Below are positions 1 through 7,422 of a stretch of DNA of 9,097 nt, piece after piece. The stretch's first letter is position 1; each line of letters opens with the position of its first letter. Source of the DNA: UBA6164 sp045107135 (GTDB lineage Bacteria > Patescibacteriota > Gracilibacteria > BD1-5 > UBA6164); NCBI GenBank assembly GCA_045107135.1, contig JASFZI010000110.1:1-9097 (forward strand). The letters run 5' to 3'. The notes beneath the pieces are model-generated. The model was not told where the DNA came from. It was given only the letters and a program-made list of their open reading frames with translations, and made no database searches. A program made the position numbers and the translations under genes.

Positions 1-1047
1 ACAAAAATGGGATATTGGCATGAAGGGAGGCTTCAGCCTTGGGGAAATCCTATGGCACTTTTGAAATTTGAAGGCTTAGGTCTGATAGCAAAATTTCGTT
101 ACGGACTTCATGCCTTTATGTCCACAAAAAGGAATAACTGGAAACCATTAGAAAAATATGATGCAGTTACTTGGATAAAAAAATGGGTAGGAAATGAAGC
201 CTTTGAGAAGCTTTGGTCTAAACTATTTGCTTTAAAGTTTTATGAATACAGTGACAATCTTTCAGCTCCTTGGATATGGAGTAGAATTAGAAGAATAGGT
301 CGCTCAAGGTATAGCATTTTTGAAGAAAAATTAGGCTACTTAAGTGGTGGATCAAAAACATTACTTAATGAGATGAAAAATTATATTGAAAATAATGGGG
401 GAGAGTTTAGATTAAGCAGTGCAGTCGATGAAATTGTGATTGAAGATAAAAAATTAAAAGGAATCAAATCAAAAGGTATTTATGAAGAATTTGAAAATGT
501 CATATCTACAATTCCTTTACCAGTAGTTGCTAAAATTGCTCCAAATTTACCAAAAAATATTTTAGAAAAGTATAATTCCAAGATTAATATAGGGTGTATA
601 TGTGTTATAGCAAAACTAAAAAAACCTTTAACCCAGAATTTTTGGTTAAATATAAATGATGAGTCTATGGATATACCTGGTATCATAGAATATGGGAACC
701 TTAATCATGAAGTAGGTCATGTTATCTATGTGCCATACTATATGCCACAATCCAACCCAAAGTTTAATGATAGTAATGAAATATACAAAGAAAAAGTATC
801 AAGATATTTTAAAACAGTTAATCCTTTATTGAATAGCGAAGATATAGAAGATATAAAGATTCATAGATATTTCTTCTCACAACCGATATGTGAGCCAAAT
901 TTTTTAGATAATCTTCCAGATGTAAAGACCCCAATAGATGGTTTGTGGGTAGCGGATACTTCACACTATTATCCAGAAGATAGAGGAATTAGTGAATCTA
1001 TAGGCTTTGGAAGAGAATTGGTAAAAAGAATGATAAATGATAAATGA
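1..1047 (+). CDS. FAD-dependent amine-oxidase-type oxidoreductase, 5' end cut by window
   Basis: Frame 1 is open from the first base (ACA AAA ATG...), and the protein lacks the N-terminal GxGxxG FAD-binding fold that this family needs. The ATG at 7 is therefore an internal methionine, and I estimate that about 80-90 residues lie upstream. Counting from that ATG, visible landmarks are GYWHEG near the start, an aromatic-rich KFYEYSDN segment (77-84), LGYLSGGSKTLL (109-120), the usual glycine-rich turn before the second part of the FAD domain, and a C-terminal VADTSHYYPEDRGISESIGF block (315-334). That last block matches the FAD-contacting end of protoporphyrinogen-oxidase/amine-oxidase-like proteins (PF01593 type). 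The substrate is unknown; relatives often lie in polysaccharide or lipid-glycan loci. The gene overlaps the next by 11 bases, so it belongs to the same transcription unit. I am confident of the family and not of the reaction. Confidence 0.8.
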   Translation, partial: TKMGYWHEGRLQPWGNPMALLKFEGLGLIAKFRYGLHAFMSTKRNNWKPLEKYDAVTWIKKWVGNEAFEKLWSKLFALKFYEYSDNLSAPWIWSRIRRIGRSRYSIFEEKLGYLSGGSKTLLNEMKNYIENNGGEFRLSSAVDEIVIEDKKLKGIKSKGIYEEFENVISTIPLPVVAKIAPNLPKNILEKYNSKINIGCICVIAKLKKPLTQNFWLNINDESMDIPGIIEYGNLNHEVGHVIYVPYYMPQSNPKFNDSNEIYKEKVSRYFKTVNPLLNSEDIEDIKIHRYFFSQPICEPNFLDNLPDVKTPIDGLWVADTSHYYPEDRGISESIGFGRELVKRMINDK

Positions 1048-1447
1048 TTTTAAATCTAAACAATTTATAGGTTTTTTATTTGCAGGTGGTTTTGCTGCCG
1101 TTGTAAACTTCGGAAGTAGATTCTTTTACAATCAATATATGTCATTTGGCAATGCAGTCATAGTGGCATATATAACAGGAATGATAACTGCATTTGTACT
1201 ATCAAAGTTATTTGTTTTTAAGAAAAGCATACACTCTACAAAAAAAGAGTTTTTTTATTTTACACTTGTAAATGTTGTAGCTATCATACAAACATACATC
1301 ATAAGTGTAGGGTTTGCAGAGTATATTTTTCCTCATATGGGTTTTACCTTCTATCCAGAAGCAACGGCGCATGCTATGGGAGTCTCTTTTCCTGTGTTTA
1401 CTAGTTTTATTGGGCATAAATATTTTAGTTTTAAGGCTGAGATATGA
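1037..1447 (+). CDS. GtrA-family four-helix membrane protein
   Basis: The protein has 136 residues, the normal length for GtrA, with four predicted membrane helices at about 10-28, 40-62, 72-96 and 108-130. It shows the family pattern: KQFIGFLFAGGFAAVVNF in helix 1, a helix-2 end followed by KLFVFKK, and a terminal IGHKYFSF. GtrA proteins are thought to carry or help to carry polyprenyl-phosphate sugars across the inner membrane, or to anchor partner transferases. In M. tuberculosis the GtrA protein Rv3789 precedes dprE1-dprE2, and both flipping of decaprenylphosphoryl-arabinose and a scaffold role have been proposed for it. The start at 1037 overlaps the previous gene by 11 bases. No strong ribosome site precedes it, so translational coupling is likely. 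It shares an ATGA overlap (4 bases) with the next gene. Confidence 0.88.
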   Translation: MINDFKSKQFIGFLFAGGFAAVVNFGSRFFYNQYMSFGNAVIVAYITGMITAFVLSKLFVFKKSIHSTKKEFFYFTLVNVVAIIQTYIISVGFAEYIFPHMGFTFYPEATAHAMGVSFPVFTSFIGHKYFSFKAEI

Positions 1448-3087
1448 ATGTTAATAAACAACCAATAAAGGCTAACTATTTTATATTTATTTTAATATTA
1501 ATGCCAGCAATAACATATATATTTATAATTTATCATTATGCTGTTGATGCACCAATTGCTGATGATTATAATTCTGTATTAGAATTTTTAAATAACTATA
1601 ATAATATGCATCAATATATTGAGAAGATAACATATTTATTTCATCCTCATAATGAGTATAAACTAGTCTTTAGTAATATCGTTCAAGTTCTCATTTTAAA
1701 GACAAATGGAATTATGAATTTTAAATATCTAATTTATATTGGAAATATTGGATTAGTTGGAATATTTATATTATTTTATAGTAGATTTAAAATTTTTAAT
1801 TTACCTATTATATATATACTGCCAGTATCTCTATTGCTTTTTAACTTTTCAGCATACAATATGGCTTTTTGGCCAATGGCTTCAATGCAAGGATATTGGC
1901 AAATTTTATTTGCATTATTATCTATCCATTTTTTAATACAAAATAAACATAAATATTCAATTATTTTTTATGTAATGACTATGATACAAGGAGGATTATG
2001 GGTCTCCTTATTCCCAGTTATTTTATTGCACTATATGTTGAAAAGGGATCATAAATATTTAACTGTTCTTTTGATAATTACAATTCTAATCTTAATAATT
2101 ATGTATGCAACAGGCATGAATCAACCAGGACATAGTATTTTAAATAATTTGAAACAAGGTTTTCATTTAATTTTATTTTCATTAGGTGTTCTAGGGAGTA
2201 TATCAAATAATTTTAATATTGCCGTTGTATTTGGATTGTTAATAGTTGTTTGGTATATATTTGTTTTATGGAAGTTTAAAACTTCATTACTTAGTTCCTT
2301 CTCCTTCCATGCAATGACTATGATTCTGATTAGTTCCGCTGGTTTGGCTGTAAACCGTATTCACACAGGACTTGAAGCATGTCTATCGTCAAGATATTCA
2401 TTAATCTCATTACTTATGATTTCTTTGATCTATATGCTTTTACTTGAAAAGTGTCATCAGAAAAAATTTGTGAAAAAAATCTTTTATTTATTTCTAACAT
2501 TTTCTTTACTTATGTATATCTTTAATACAAGATTTATAGATAAAATTGAACATCGAAAAGAATATTTACAGAGTACATTCTATCCATATTTTAATGATTT
2601 ATTTGCCAGGACTATATTAAAAGAATCTACTATTTCTAAAATTTATAATAGAACTCTAAAATATGGAAGCATGAAAGTATATGATGTTGATATGATAGAT
2701 TTAAAATTTAAAAATATTGTTTCAACATCTCAGATAATCCATAACACATATCAAATTAATGCAATGTATAATCCTTCTAAAAATTTTAAATATGTTATTT
2801 TGGGCTCATATATAAAAGGTGATGCCTCAAAGGCTAATATCTATTTTAGTATGAATAAAAATCAATATTTCTTACTTTCAACAGGACCTCGTAATAGTGG
2901 ACAAAGAATTTCTTTTTTTGACATGGATAATCATTTCATAAAAGAGGAATTATTACCTGCTATGTCAAATGGATGGGTTCTGATAAAAATAATTTCAAAA
3001 GATATGCCTCTAAATTTTAAAGTACAAATTTCTGATAATAGCTCAAAATGGGGAGAATGGAATGCAATTGCTCTTGAAAAAAAATAG
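1444..3087 (+). CDS. Polytopic membrane protein, putative GT-C-type glycosyltransferase
   Basis: The 547 residues contain about ten hydrophobic helices between 12 and 362, then a mostly soluble C-terminal part (about 365-547). After the first helix (about 12-30) comes VDAPIADDYNSVLEF, with the acidic pair D40-D41 in what should be the first periplasmic loop. This is the place where GT-C enzymes keep their catalytic or metal-binding acids. A second block, HPHNEYKLVF (67-76), and a later SSRYSLISLL (315-324) recall, from memory, an HNEHR/SRY pattern in unnamed bacterial membrane proteins. GT-C enzymes use polyprenyl-phosphate sugars on the outer face of the inner membrane, which fits the DprE1/DprE2 genes downstream. 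The C-terminal 100 residues look beta-rich and end WGEWNAIALEKK. The start is an ATGA overlap with GtrA, with AAGG 7 bases before it. The transferase role is inferred; no substrate can be read. Confidence 0.62.
   Translation: MNVNKQPIKANYFIFILILMPAITYIFIIYHYAVDAPIADDYNSVLEFLNNYNNMHQYIEKITYLFHPHNEYKLVFSNIVQVLILKTNGIMNFKYLIYIGNIGLVGIFILFYSRFKIFNLPIIYILPVSLLLFNFSAYNMAFWPMASMQGYWQILFALLSIHFLIQNKHKYSIIFYVMTMIQGGLWVSLFPVILLHYMLKRDHKYLTVLLIITILILIIMYATGMNQPGHSILNNLKQGFHLILFSLGVLGSISNNFNIAVVFGLLIVVWYIFVLWKFKTSLLSSFSFHAMTMILISSAGLAVNRIHTGLEACLSSRYSLISLLMISLIYMLLLEKCHQKKFVKKIFYLFLTFSLLMYIFNTRFIDKIEHRKEYLQSTFYPYFNDLFARTILKESTISKIYNRTLKYGSMKVYDVDMIDLKFKNIVSTSQIIHNTYQINAMYNPSKNFKYVILGSYIKGDASKANIYFSMNKNQYFLLSTGPRNSGQRISFFDMDNHFIKEELLPAMSNGWVLIKIISKDMPLNFKVQISDNSSKWGEWNAIALEKK
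3051..3056 (+). promoter_or_regulatory. Ribosome binding site GGGAGA for the 782-residue membrane protein
   Basis: GGGAGA lies 5 bases before the ATG at 3062, inside the last codons of the upstream gene. It supports this start, which gives a 26-base overlap, over TTG codons a few triplets downstream. Confidence 0.65.
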
Positions 3088-5410
3088 ATTTGGTTTAAAC
3101 AATTTACTATTGTTTGTATATATTCTATTGCTTATAAGTTTATTTCTTATACCATTTAATCCTATGATGCCTGCTTCTGGACTTGATCCATCTTGGCAAC
3201 AAGTGATAGATTATTCAATTAAGCATAATTGGCAATTTGGTAAAGATATTATATTTACCTATGGTCCATTTGGTAATTATAGATTTCCAGATATATTATT
3301 TTCTCCTAGTAATTATATAAATTATGTACTTGTTGCTTTTTTGATTAGTTTCGTAACTTCTATTGCTTTATTTAAAGTATTAAAAGATAAAAATATTTAT
3401 TATAAATTATTTATACCATTTGGTATATTATTTGCATTGATTATTGGTCATTGGATATTCTTCTTTTTTCTTCAAGTATTATTTACTTTATTAATAATAA
3501 GTGCAAATACAAAAAAAGATAAATATTTGATTTATTTATTAATTGTTATAATGGCATTTTCTACATTAATTAAATTTTCCCACTTTCCCACAGCATTATT
3601 ATTAGTAATTGCTAGTGATATTTATTTTTATATAAAAAATAAAAATATAGACTATTTAACAATAATATTTTTAGCACTAGTATCCATCTTTTTTCTTCTA
3701 TCTGGTCAAAGTTATGATAATATTTTTCCTTATCTTTACGAATCTATCCAAATTACTTCAGGTTACTCCAAGGCAATGCAGATTAATGGTAATAATATAA
3801 TCTTAATATTGTATTTATCATTAAGTATTTGGTTTTTTGTCGATGTATTAAAAAAGATTCTTTTTCAAAAAAGTTTAGAGTACTATTATCTTAGTTTTTC
3901 TTTTTTACTTTTATGGTTAATTGGGTTTAAATCAGGATTTGTAAGATTTGATGGGCATGCAATTCAAGCATATGGAGTGCTCCTTGTACTTATTTTACTT
4001 TATTATACACGCAGACATCAAAATAAATCTATTATATTGGTTGTATTGTTTGTATCTATTATTGTTAGTGCATATTATCAGAATATACAAACTTTTAAAA
4101 TGCTAGGTAACATTTATTCAAGCTATATTAAAAAAATAAAAATTTTGCCTAAAATAATTTCAAAAGATAGAATAATATCTTTAGAACACATGTATGAAAT
4201 TTCAAGAAATAATATTAAAAAAGAGCATCCATTATCCATGATAAAAGGTACTATTGATATTTATCCATGGAATGCTTCTATTCTATTGGCGAATAATTTA
4301 AAATATGCTCCAAGACCAATTTTTCAAAGCTATTCAGTATATACACCAAATCTTATAGAAAAAAATAGCGAATTTTTAAATAGTGAAAAAGCTGCTAGTA
4401 ATTTATTATTTAAAATACAAACTATAGACGGAAGGTTATTAAGTACTATGGAAGGGTCAACATGGCTAGATATTTTAAATAATTATCATGCAGTTGATTT
4501 TAAGGGGGAATATACACTCTTATTAAAAAATAAATTAAAAAGAGCTAGTTTTATTCTTAAAAATAAAAAGAATTTAGTATCTCAATTTAATAAGATTGTT
4601 GATGTAGAATCTGATTTAAATGCATTATGGTGTTCTATCAGTATCAAACCTACCTTCTTGGGAAAACTTGTAACAACATTTTATAAATCTCCTATGGTTT
4701 ATATTGAAATTACTTTCAAGAATGGTTCAATTTTAAAAAGCCGTATCATACCTGAAATTGTAAGTAGTGGTTTTATTCTTTCGCCACAGATTTCTAATAA
4801 AGAAGATTTTGTTAAGTTTTCGATTAATCCTAAGTTGATTGAGCAAAGTAGATATGTTAAAAGTTTTAAAATTATAGGAAATAGAAGTGCTCTTTATTTG
4901 TATCAAAAAAATATCAATATTTCGATGCAAAATATTGATCATATAAAAACAAATTATAAACGAAATATGTCGCAATCAATTAAAAATCTTTTAGAAATTT
5001 CTAAATTTAAGATGAGTAAAAATGCTCATTATCAAAAATATCAAAATGAGGATATTCTTTTTGCACATATCCCTAGTAATGTTAGTTTAGATATTCCTCA
5101 ATATTCATCAAAAGTTTTGTCATTTGAATATGGATTTAAGTCAGAGTCATATACTAAAGGAGACACAAAGGGTGGATGTTTTATTGTGTTTGCTAAAACA
5201 CAAAAAAGTAATATTCAATTATATAAGAAATGTTTAAAACCAAAAATAAATAAAGAGGATCAGGGCATTCATAAACAAACTATTAAAATACCTGATAATA
5301 CTATTAAGTTAGAGTTTGAAACTACTGTAAATAGTAGTCAAGATCCACGTTGGGGGTGGAGCTATTGGAAAAATATTAAATTAATGGAGAATAAGAATGA
5401 GTTTAAATAG
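3062..5410 (+). CDS. Large membrane protein with periplasmic C-terminal domain, putative GT-C-type transferase
   Basis: The 782 residues have an N-terminal half with about ten membrane helices (13-339) and a soluble half (about 340-782) that should face the periplasm. Just after helix 1 is ASGLDPSWQQVIDYS (38-52), then QFGKDIIFTYGPFG (58-71). A loop at 289-299 reads FKSGFVRFDGH. The soluble half starts with DIYPWN (399-404) and APRPIFQSYSVYTP (416-429). I recognise these blocks, from memory, as recurrent in a family of unnamed bacterial membrane proteins. Acids in the first outer loop (D42, D62) suggest a GT-C fold. The tail WGWSYWKNIKLM resembles the end of the preceding protein and may be part of a beta-sandwich. 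Its place between GtrA and DprE1 suggests a job in transferring or polymerising a lipid-linked sugar. Some stretches are extremely AT-rich (bases 3361-3420 have 6 G/C in 60). The function is inferred. Confidence 0.62.
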   Translation: MQLLLKKNRFGLNNLLLFVYILLLISLFLIPFNPMMPASGLDPSWQQVIDYSIKHNWQFGKDIIFTYGPFGNYRFPDILFSPSNYINYVLVAFLISFVTSIALFKVLKDKNIYYKLFIPFGILFALIIGHWIFFFFLQVLFTLLIISANTKKDKYLIYLLIVIMAFSTLIKFSHFPTALLLVIASDIYFYIKNKNIDYLTIIFLALVSIFFLLSGQSYDNIFPYLYESIQITSGYSKAMQINGNNIILILYLSLSIWFFVDVLKKILFQKSLEYYYLSFSFLLLWLIGFKSGFVRFDGHAIQAYGVLLVLILLYYTRRHQNKSIILVVLFVSIIVSAYYQNIQTFKMLGNIYSSYIKKIKILPKIISKDRIISLEHMYEISRNNIKKEHPLSMIKGTIDIYPWNASILLANNLKYAPRPIFQSYSVYTPNLIEKNSEFLNSEKAASNLLFKIQTIDGRLLSTMEGSTWLDILNNYHAVDFKGEYTLLLKNKLKRASFILKNKKNLVSQFNKIVDVESDLNALWCSISIKPTFLGKLVTTFYKSPMVYIEITFKNGSILKSRIIPEIVSSGFILSPQISNKEDFVKFSINPKLIEQSRYVKSFKIIGNRSALYLYQKNINISMQNIDHIKTNYKRNMSQSIKNLLEISKFKMSKNAHYQKYQNEDILFAHIPSNVSLDIPQYSSKVLSFEYGFKSESYTKGDTKGGCFIVFAKTQKSNIQLYKKCLKPKINKEDQGIHKQTIKIPDNTIKLEFETTVNSSQDPRWGWSYWKNIKLMENKNEFK
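3077..3084 (+). repeat. A8 homopolymer at the junction of the two large membrane-protein genes
   Basis: Eight adenines lie just before the TAG stop (3085-3087) of the 547-residue gene and within codons 5-8 of the 782-residue gene. Loss of one A would turn ...GAA AAA AAA TAG into ...GAA AAA AAT AGA TTT, reading straight into the downstream frame. Other 8-base runs occur elsewhere in the window (T8 at 6239-6246, 8063-8070 and 8496-8503), so the run itself is not exceptional. Confidence 0.7.
5386..5390 (+). promoter_or_regulatory. Ribosome binding site GGAGA for the DprE1-like gene
   Basis: GGAGA is 6 bases before the ATG at 5397. It favours this start over the next ATG at 5418, where the only G-rich stretch is too close to serve. 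The longer start also keeps the W6-G7 pair typical of the N-terminus of this family. Confidence 0.65.
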
Positions 5411-6689
5411 CTGGGGAATGTACCCCATAATAAAAAATAAAGAGATAACTTTTAAAAATCAAGATGAATTAAAAGCTAAAGTATTAAATGATAAAAATTA
5501 TATACCATTTGGTAATGGTAGAAGTTATGGAGATAGTGCATTAAATGAAAATATAATATATTGTAAGCCTTATAATTACTTTTTAGATTTTGATGAAGAA
5601 AATGGTATCTTACATTGTCAAAGCGGAGTGCTTTTAAGTGAGCTTATAGAAGTTTTTGTACCTAGGGGGTGGTTTTTAAAAGTTACACCTGGAACAAAAC
5701 TCATAACAGTCGGTGGAGCTATTGCCAGTGATATTCATGGAAAAAATCATCATGTTGAAGGATGTTTTAGTCAATGCGTAGAAGAATTTAGCATTATGTT
5801 AGCAGATGGAGAAATCAAAACTTGTAAGAAAGATGACGAATTATTTTTGGCTACTTGTGGTGGAATGGGACTTACAGGAGTAGTAATTGATGCTAAAATA
5901 AGTTTAAAAAGAATCAATTCTCAGTATATTAATCAGACTACTATCAAGACTAAGAATCTACAAGAGACTTTTGATGCTTTTGAACAATATAGTGATCAAC
6001 CTTATTCGGTGGCATGGATTGACTGTTTGGCAAAAGATAACGAAATAGGTAAATGTTTGCTTATGGTTGGAGATTTTGCTAATGATGGAGATTTAAATTT
6101 TAATGAAAAGAAAAAACTAAATATACCATTTAATTTTCCATCTTTTGCATTAAACACATTTAGTGTAAAAGCTTTTAATTGGCTCTATTACAAAAAAGCT
6201 TTCGATGGAGTGAGTCATCAAAAAGTAGATATAGATACTTTTTTTTATCCTTTGGATGCTATAAATAATTGGAATAGGATTTATGGAAAAAATGGTTTTA
6301 CTCAATATCAATTTATTTTGCCAAAAGAGATGAGTTATGATGGATTAAAAGAGATATTAAATACTATCGCTAAGAGTGGTAAAGGTTCATTTTTAGCGGT
6401 TTTAAAGCTTTATGGTAAAGCAAATAAAAACTACCTTTCATTTCCGATAGAAGGGTATAGTTTAGCTCTTGATTTTAAAATAGAGAAGGGGTTATTTGAA
6501 CTTCTTGATGAGTTAGATAAGATAGTGCTTAAATATAAGGGAAGGATATACCTAACAAAAGATGTAAGAGTTAGCAAAGAAACTTTTGAAAAAGGTTACC
6601 CTCTGATAGATAAATTTAGAAGATTTAGAGAAGCTAATGGTATGGATAAAAAATTCAATTCGCTTCAAAGCAAAAGAGTAGGAATATAA
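5397..6689 (+). CDS. dprE1: DprE1-like FAD oxidase (decaprenylphosphoryl-beta-D-ribose 2'-oxidase type)
   Basis: The predicted flavoenzyme oxidises C2' of a polyprenylphosphoryl-ribose to the 2'-keto form, the first half of epimerisation to arabinose. The 430 residues compare with about 460 in M. tuberculosis. The FAD domain (VAO/PCMH fold) shows FGNGRSYGDSALN (38-50), TVGGAIASDIHGKNHH (104-119) and CGGMGLTGVV (154-163). From memory of the mycobacterial enzyme, H114/K116 match H132/K134, and with a constant offset of 30, Y284, K337 and K388 match Y314, K367 and K418. All these catalytic or substrate-site residues are present. The residue equivalent to Cys387 is A357 (in SLALDF). The C-terminus (KFNSLQSKRVGI) keeps the family ending. 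It overlaps the upstream gene by 14 bases and lies 1 base from the DprE2-like gene, its expected partner. Family assignment is firm; ribose as substrate is by homology. Confidence 0.88.
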   Translation: MSLNSWGMYPIIKNKEITFKNQDELKAKVLNDKNYIPFGNGRSYGDSALNENIIYCKPYNYFLDFDEENGILHCQSGVLLSELIEVFVPRGWFLKVTPGTKLITVGGAIASDIHGKNHHVEGCFSQCVEEFSIMLADGEIKTCKKDDELFLATCGGMGLTGVVIDAKISLKRINSQYINQTTIKTKNLQETFDAFEQYSDQPYSVAWIDCLAKDNEIGKCLLMVGDFANDGDLNFNEKKKLNIPFNFPSFALNTFSVKAFNWLYYKKAFDGVSHQKVDIDTFFYPLDAINNWNRIYGKNGFTQYQFILPKEMSYDGLKEILNTIAKSGKGSFLAVLKLYGKANKNYLSFPIEGYSLALDFKIEKGLFELLDELDKIVLKYKGRIYLTKDVRVSKETFEKGYPLIDKFRRFREANGMDKKFNSLQSKRVGI

Positions 6690-6690
6690 A

Positions 6691-7422
6691 ATGAGTTATG
6701 TTTTAATAATTGGTGCAAAAAGTGATATTGCAAAAGAGTTGGCTAGAAAATACGCTAAAAATGGTTATGATTTATATTTAGCTGCTAGAGATGTTGAAAA
6801 TTTAAATGGCTTAGCAAAAGATATTAAGATACGAAGCGATGTAAAGATAGCGCTTAAAAATTTCGATATGGTAGATTTTGATAGCCATCAAAAATTTTAT
6901 GACACTTTAGAACCAAAACCACTGGGAGTAATAGTGGTGGCTGGATATATGGCTGATCAAGAAGAGTGTGAGAAAGATTGGAAGAAAGCTTTAAATACTA
7001 TTAATGTTAATTATACAGGTACGGTAAGTATTTTAAATATAGTAGCTAATGATATGGAAAAAAATAAAAATGGTTTTATAGTGGGAATAAGCTCAGTTGC
7101 AGGAGATAGAGGTAGAAAGACAAATTATATTTATGGTTCATCAAAAGCTGCATTTAGTACATATTTGAGTGGTTTACGTAATAGATTATATGGAAGTGGT
7201 GTAAAAGTATTAACGGTAAAACCAGGGTTTGTTGCAACAAAGATGACGAAAGGACTAGAATTACCTGAGAAATTAACTGCAAAACCTGAAGATGTGGCAA
7301 ATGATGTATATTGTGCACAACAAAAAGGAAAAAATATTTTATACACAAAAGGTATATGGAAATTTATTATGTTAATTATAATGCATATTCCAGAATTTAT
7401 ATTTAAAAAGATGAGCATATGA
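6691..7422 (+). CDS. dprE2: DprE2-like short-chain dehydrogenase/reductase (2'-keto-arabinose reductase type)
   Basis: The predicted NAD(P)H-dependent reductase takes the 2'-keto intermediate from DprE1 to polyprenylphosphoryl-D-arabinose. The 243 residues are close to the mycobacterial length of about 254. The Rossmann start is VLIIGAKSDIAKELA (4-18), with the GxxSxIA pattern of this subgroup. The catalytic set is S135 (in ISSVAGDRG), Y148 and K152 (YGSSK), with N107 (NVNYTG) as the likely fourth member of the tetrad. PGFVATKM (178-185) is the usual loop after the sixth strand. The C-terminal FIMLIIMHIPEFIFKKMSI is hydrophobic and amphipathic and matches the tail of known DprE2 (ends in a HIP..IF.K pattern), consistent with membrane association. 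AGGA sits 8 bases before the start, and the gene shares an ATGA overlap with the phosphatase gene. SDR membership is certain; the DprE2 role rests on tail similarity and on the dprE1 neighbour. Confidence 0.85.
   Translation: MSYVLIIGAKSDIAKELARKYAKNGYDLYLAARDVENLNGLAKDIKIRSDVKIALKNFDMVDFDSHQKFYDTLEPKPLGVIVVAGYMADQEECEKDWKKALNTINVNYTGTVSILNIVANDMEKNKNGFIVGISSVAGDRGRKTNYIYGSSKAAFSTYLSGLRNRLYGSGVKVLTVKPGFVATKMTKGLELPEKLTAKPEDVANDVYCAQQKGKNILYTKGIWKFIMLIIMHIPEFIFKKMSI

Noticed and set aside
7..9. ATG at 7 as the true start of the first gene
   Set aside because: The frame is open to base 1, and the protein would lack the N-terminal FAD-binding GxGxxG fold. It is an internal methionine of a truncated gene.
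1240..1257. A7-GAG-T8 palindrome as a terminator
   Set aside because: It lies inside the GtrA coding region, its stem has only A-T pairs with a 3-base loop, and the coupled downstream genes argue against termination.
5397..6689. UDP-MurNAc dehydrogenase or gulonolactone/alditol oxidase instead of DprE1
   Set aside because: These share the FAD fold, but the SDIHGKNHH block, the Y284/K337/K388 set with constant spacing and the adjoining DprE2-like reductase point to DprE1.
7131..7418. Antisense open frames, for example 7131-7418, 480-686, 1208-1417 and 4733-4975 on the minus strand
   Set aside because: They lie wholly within well-supported + strand genes, show no recognisable domain, and their composition follows from the complement of those genes.
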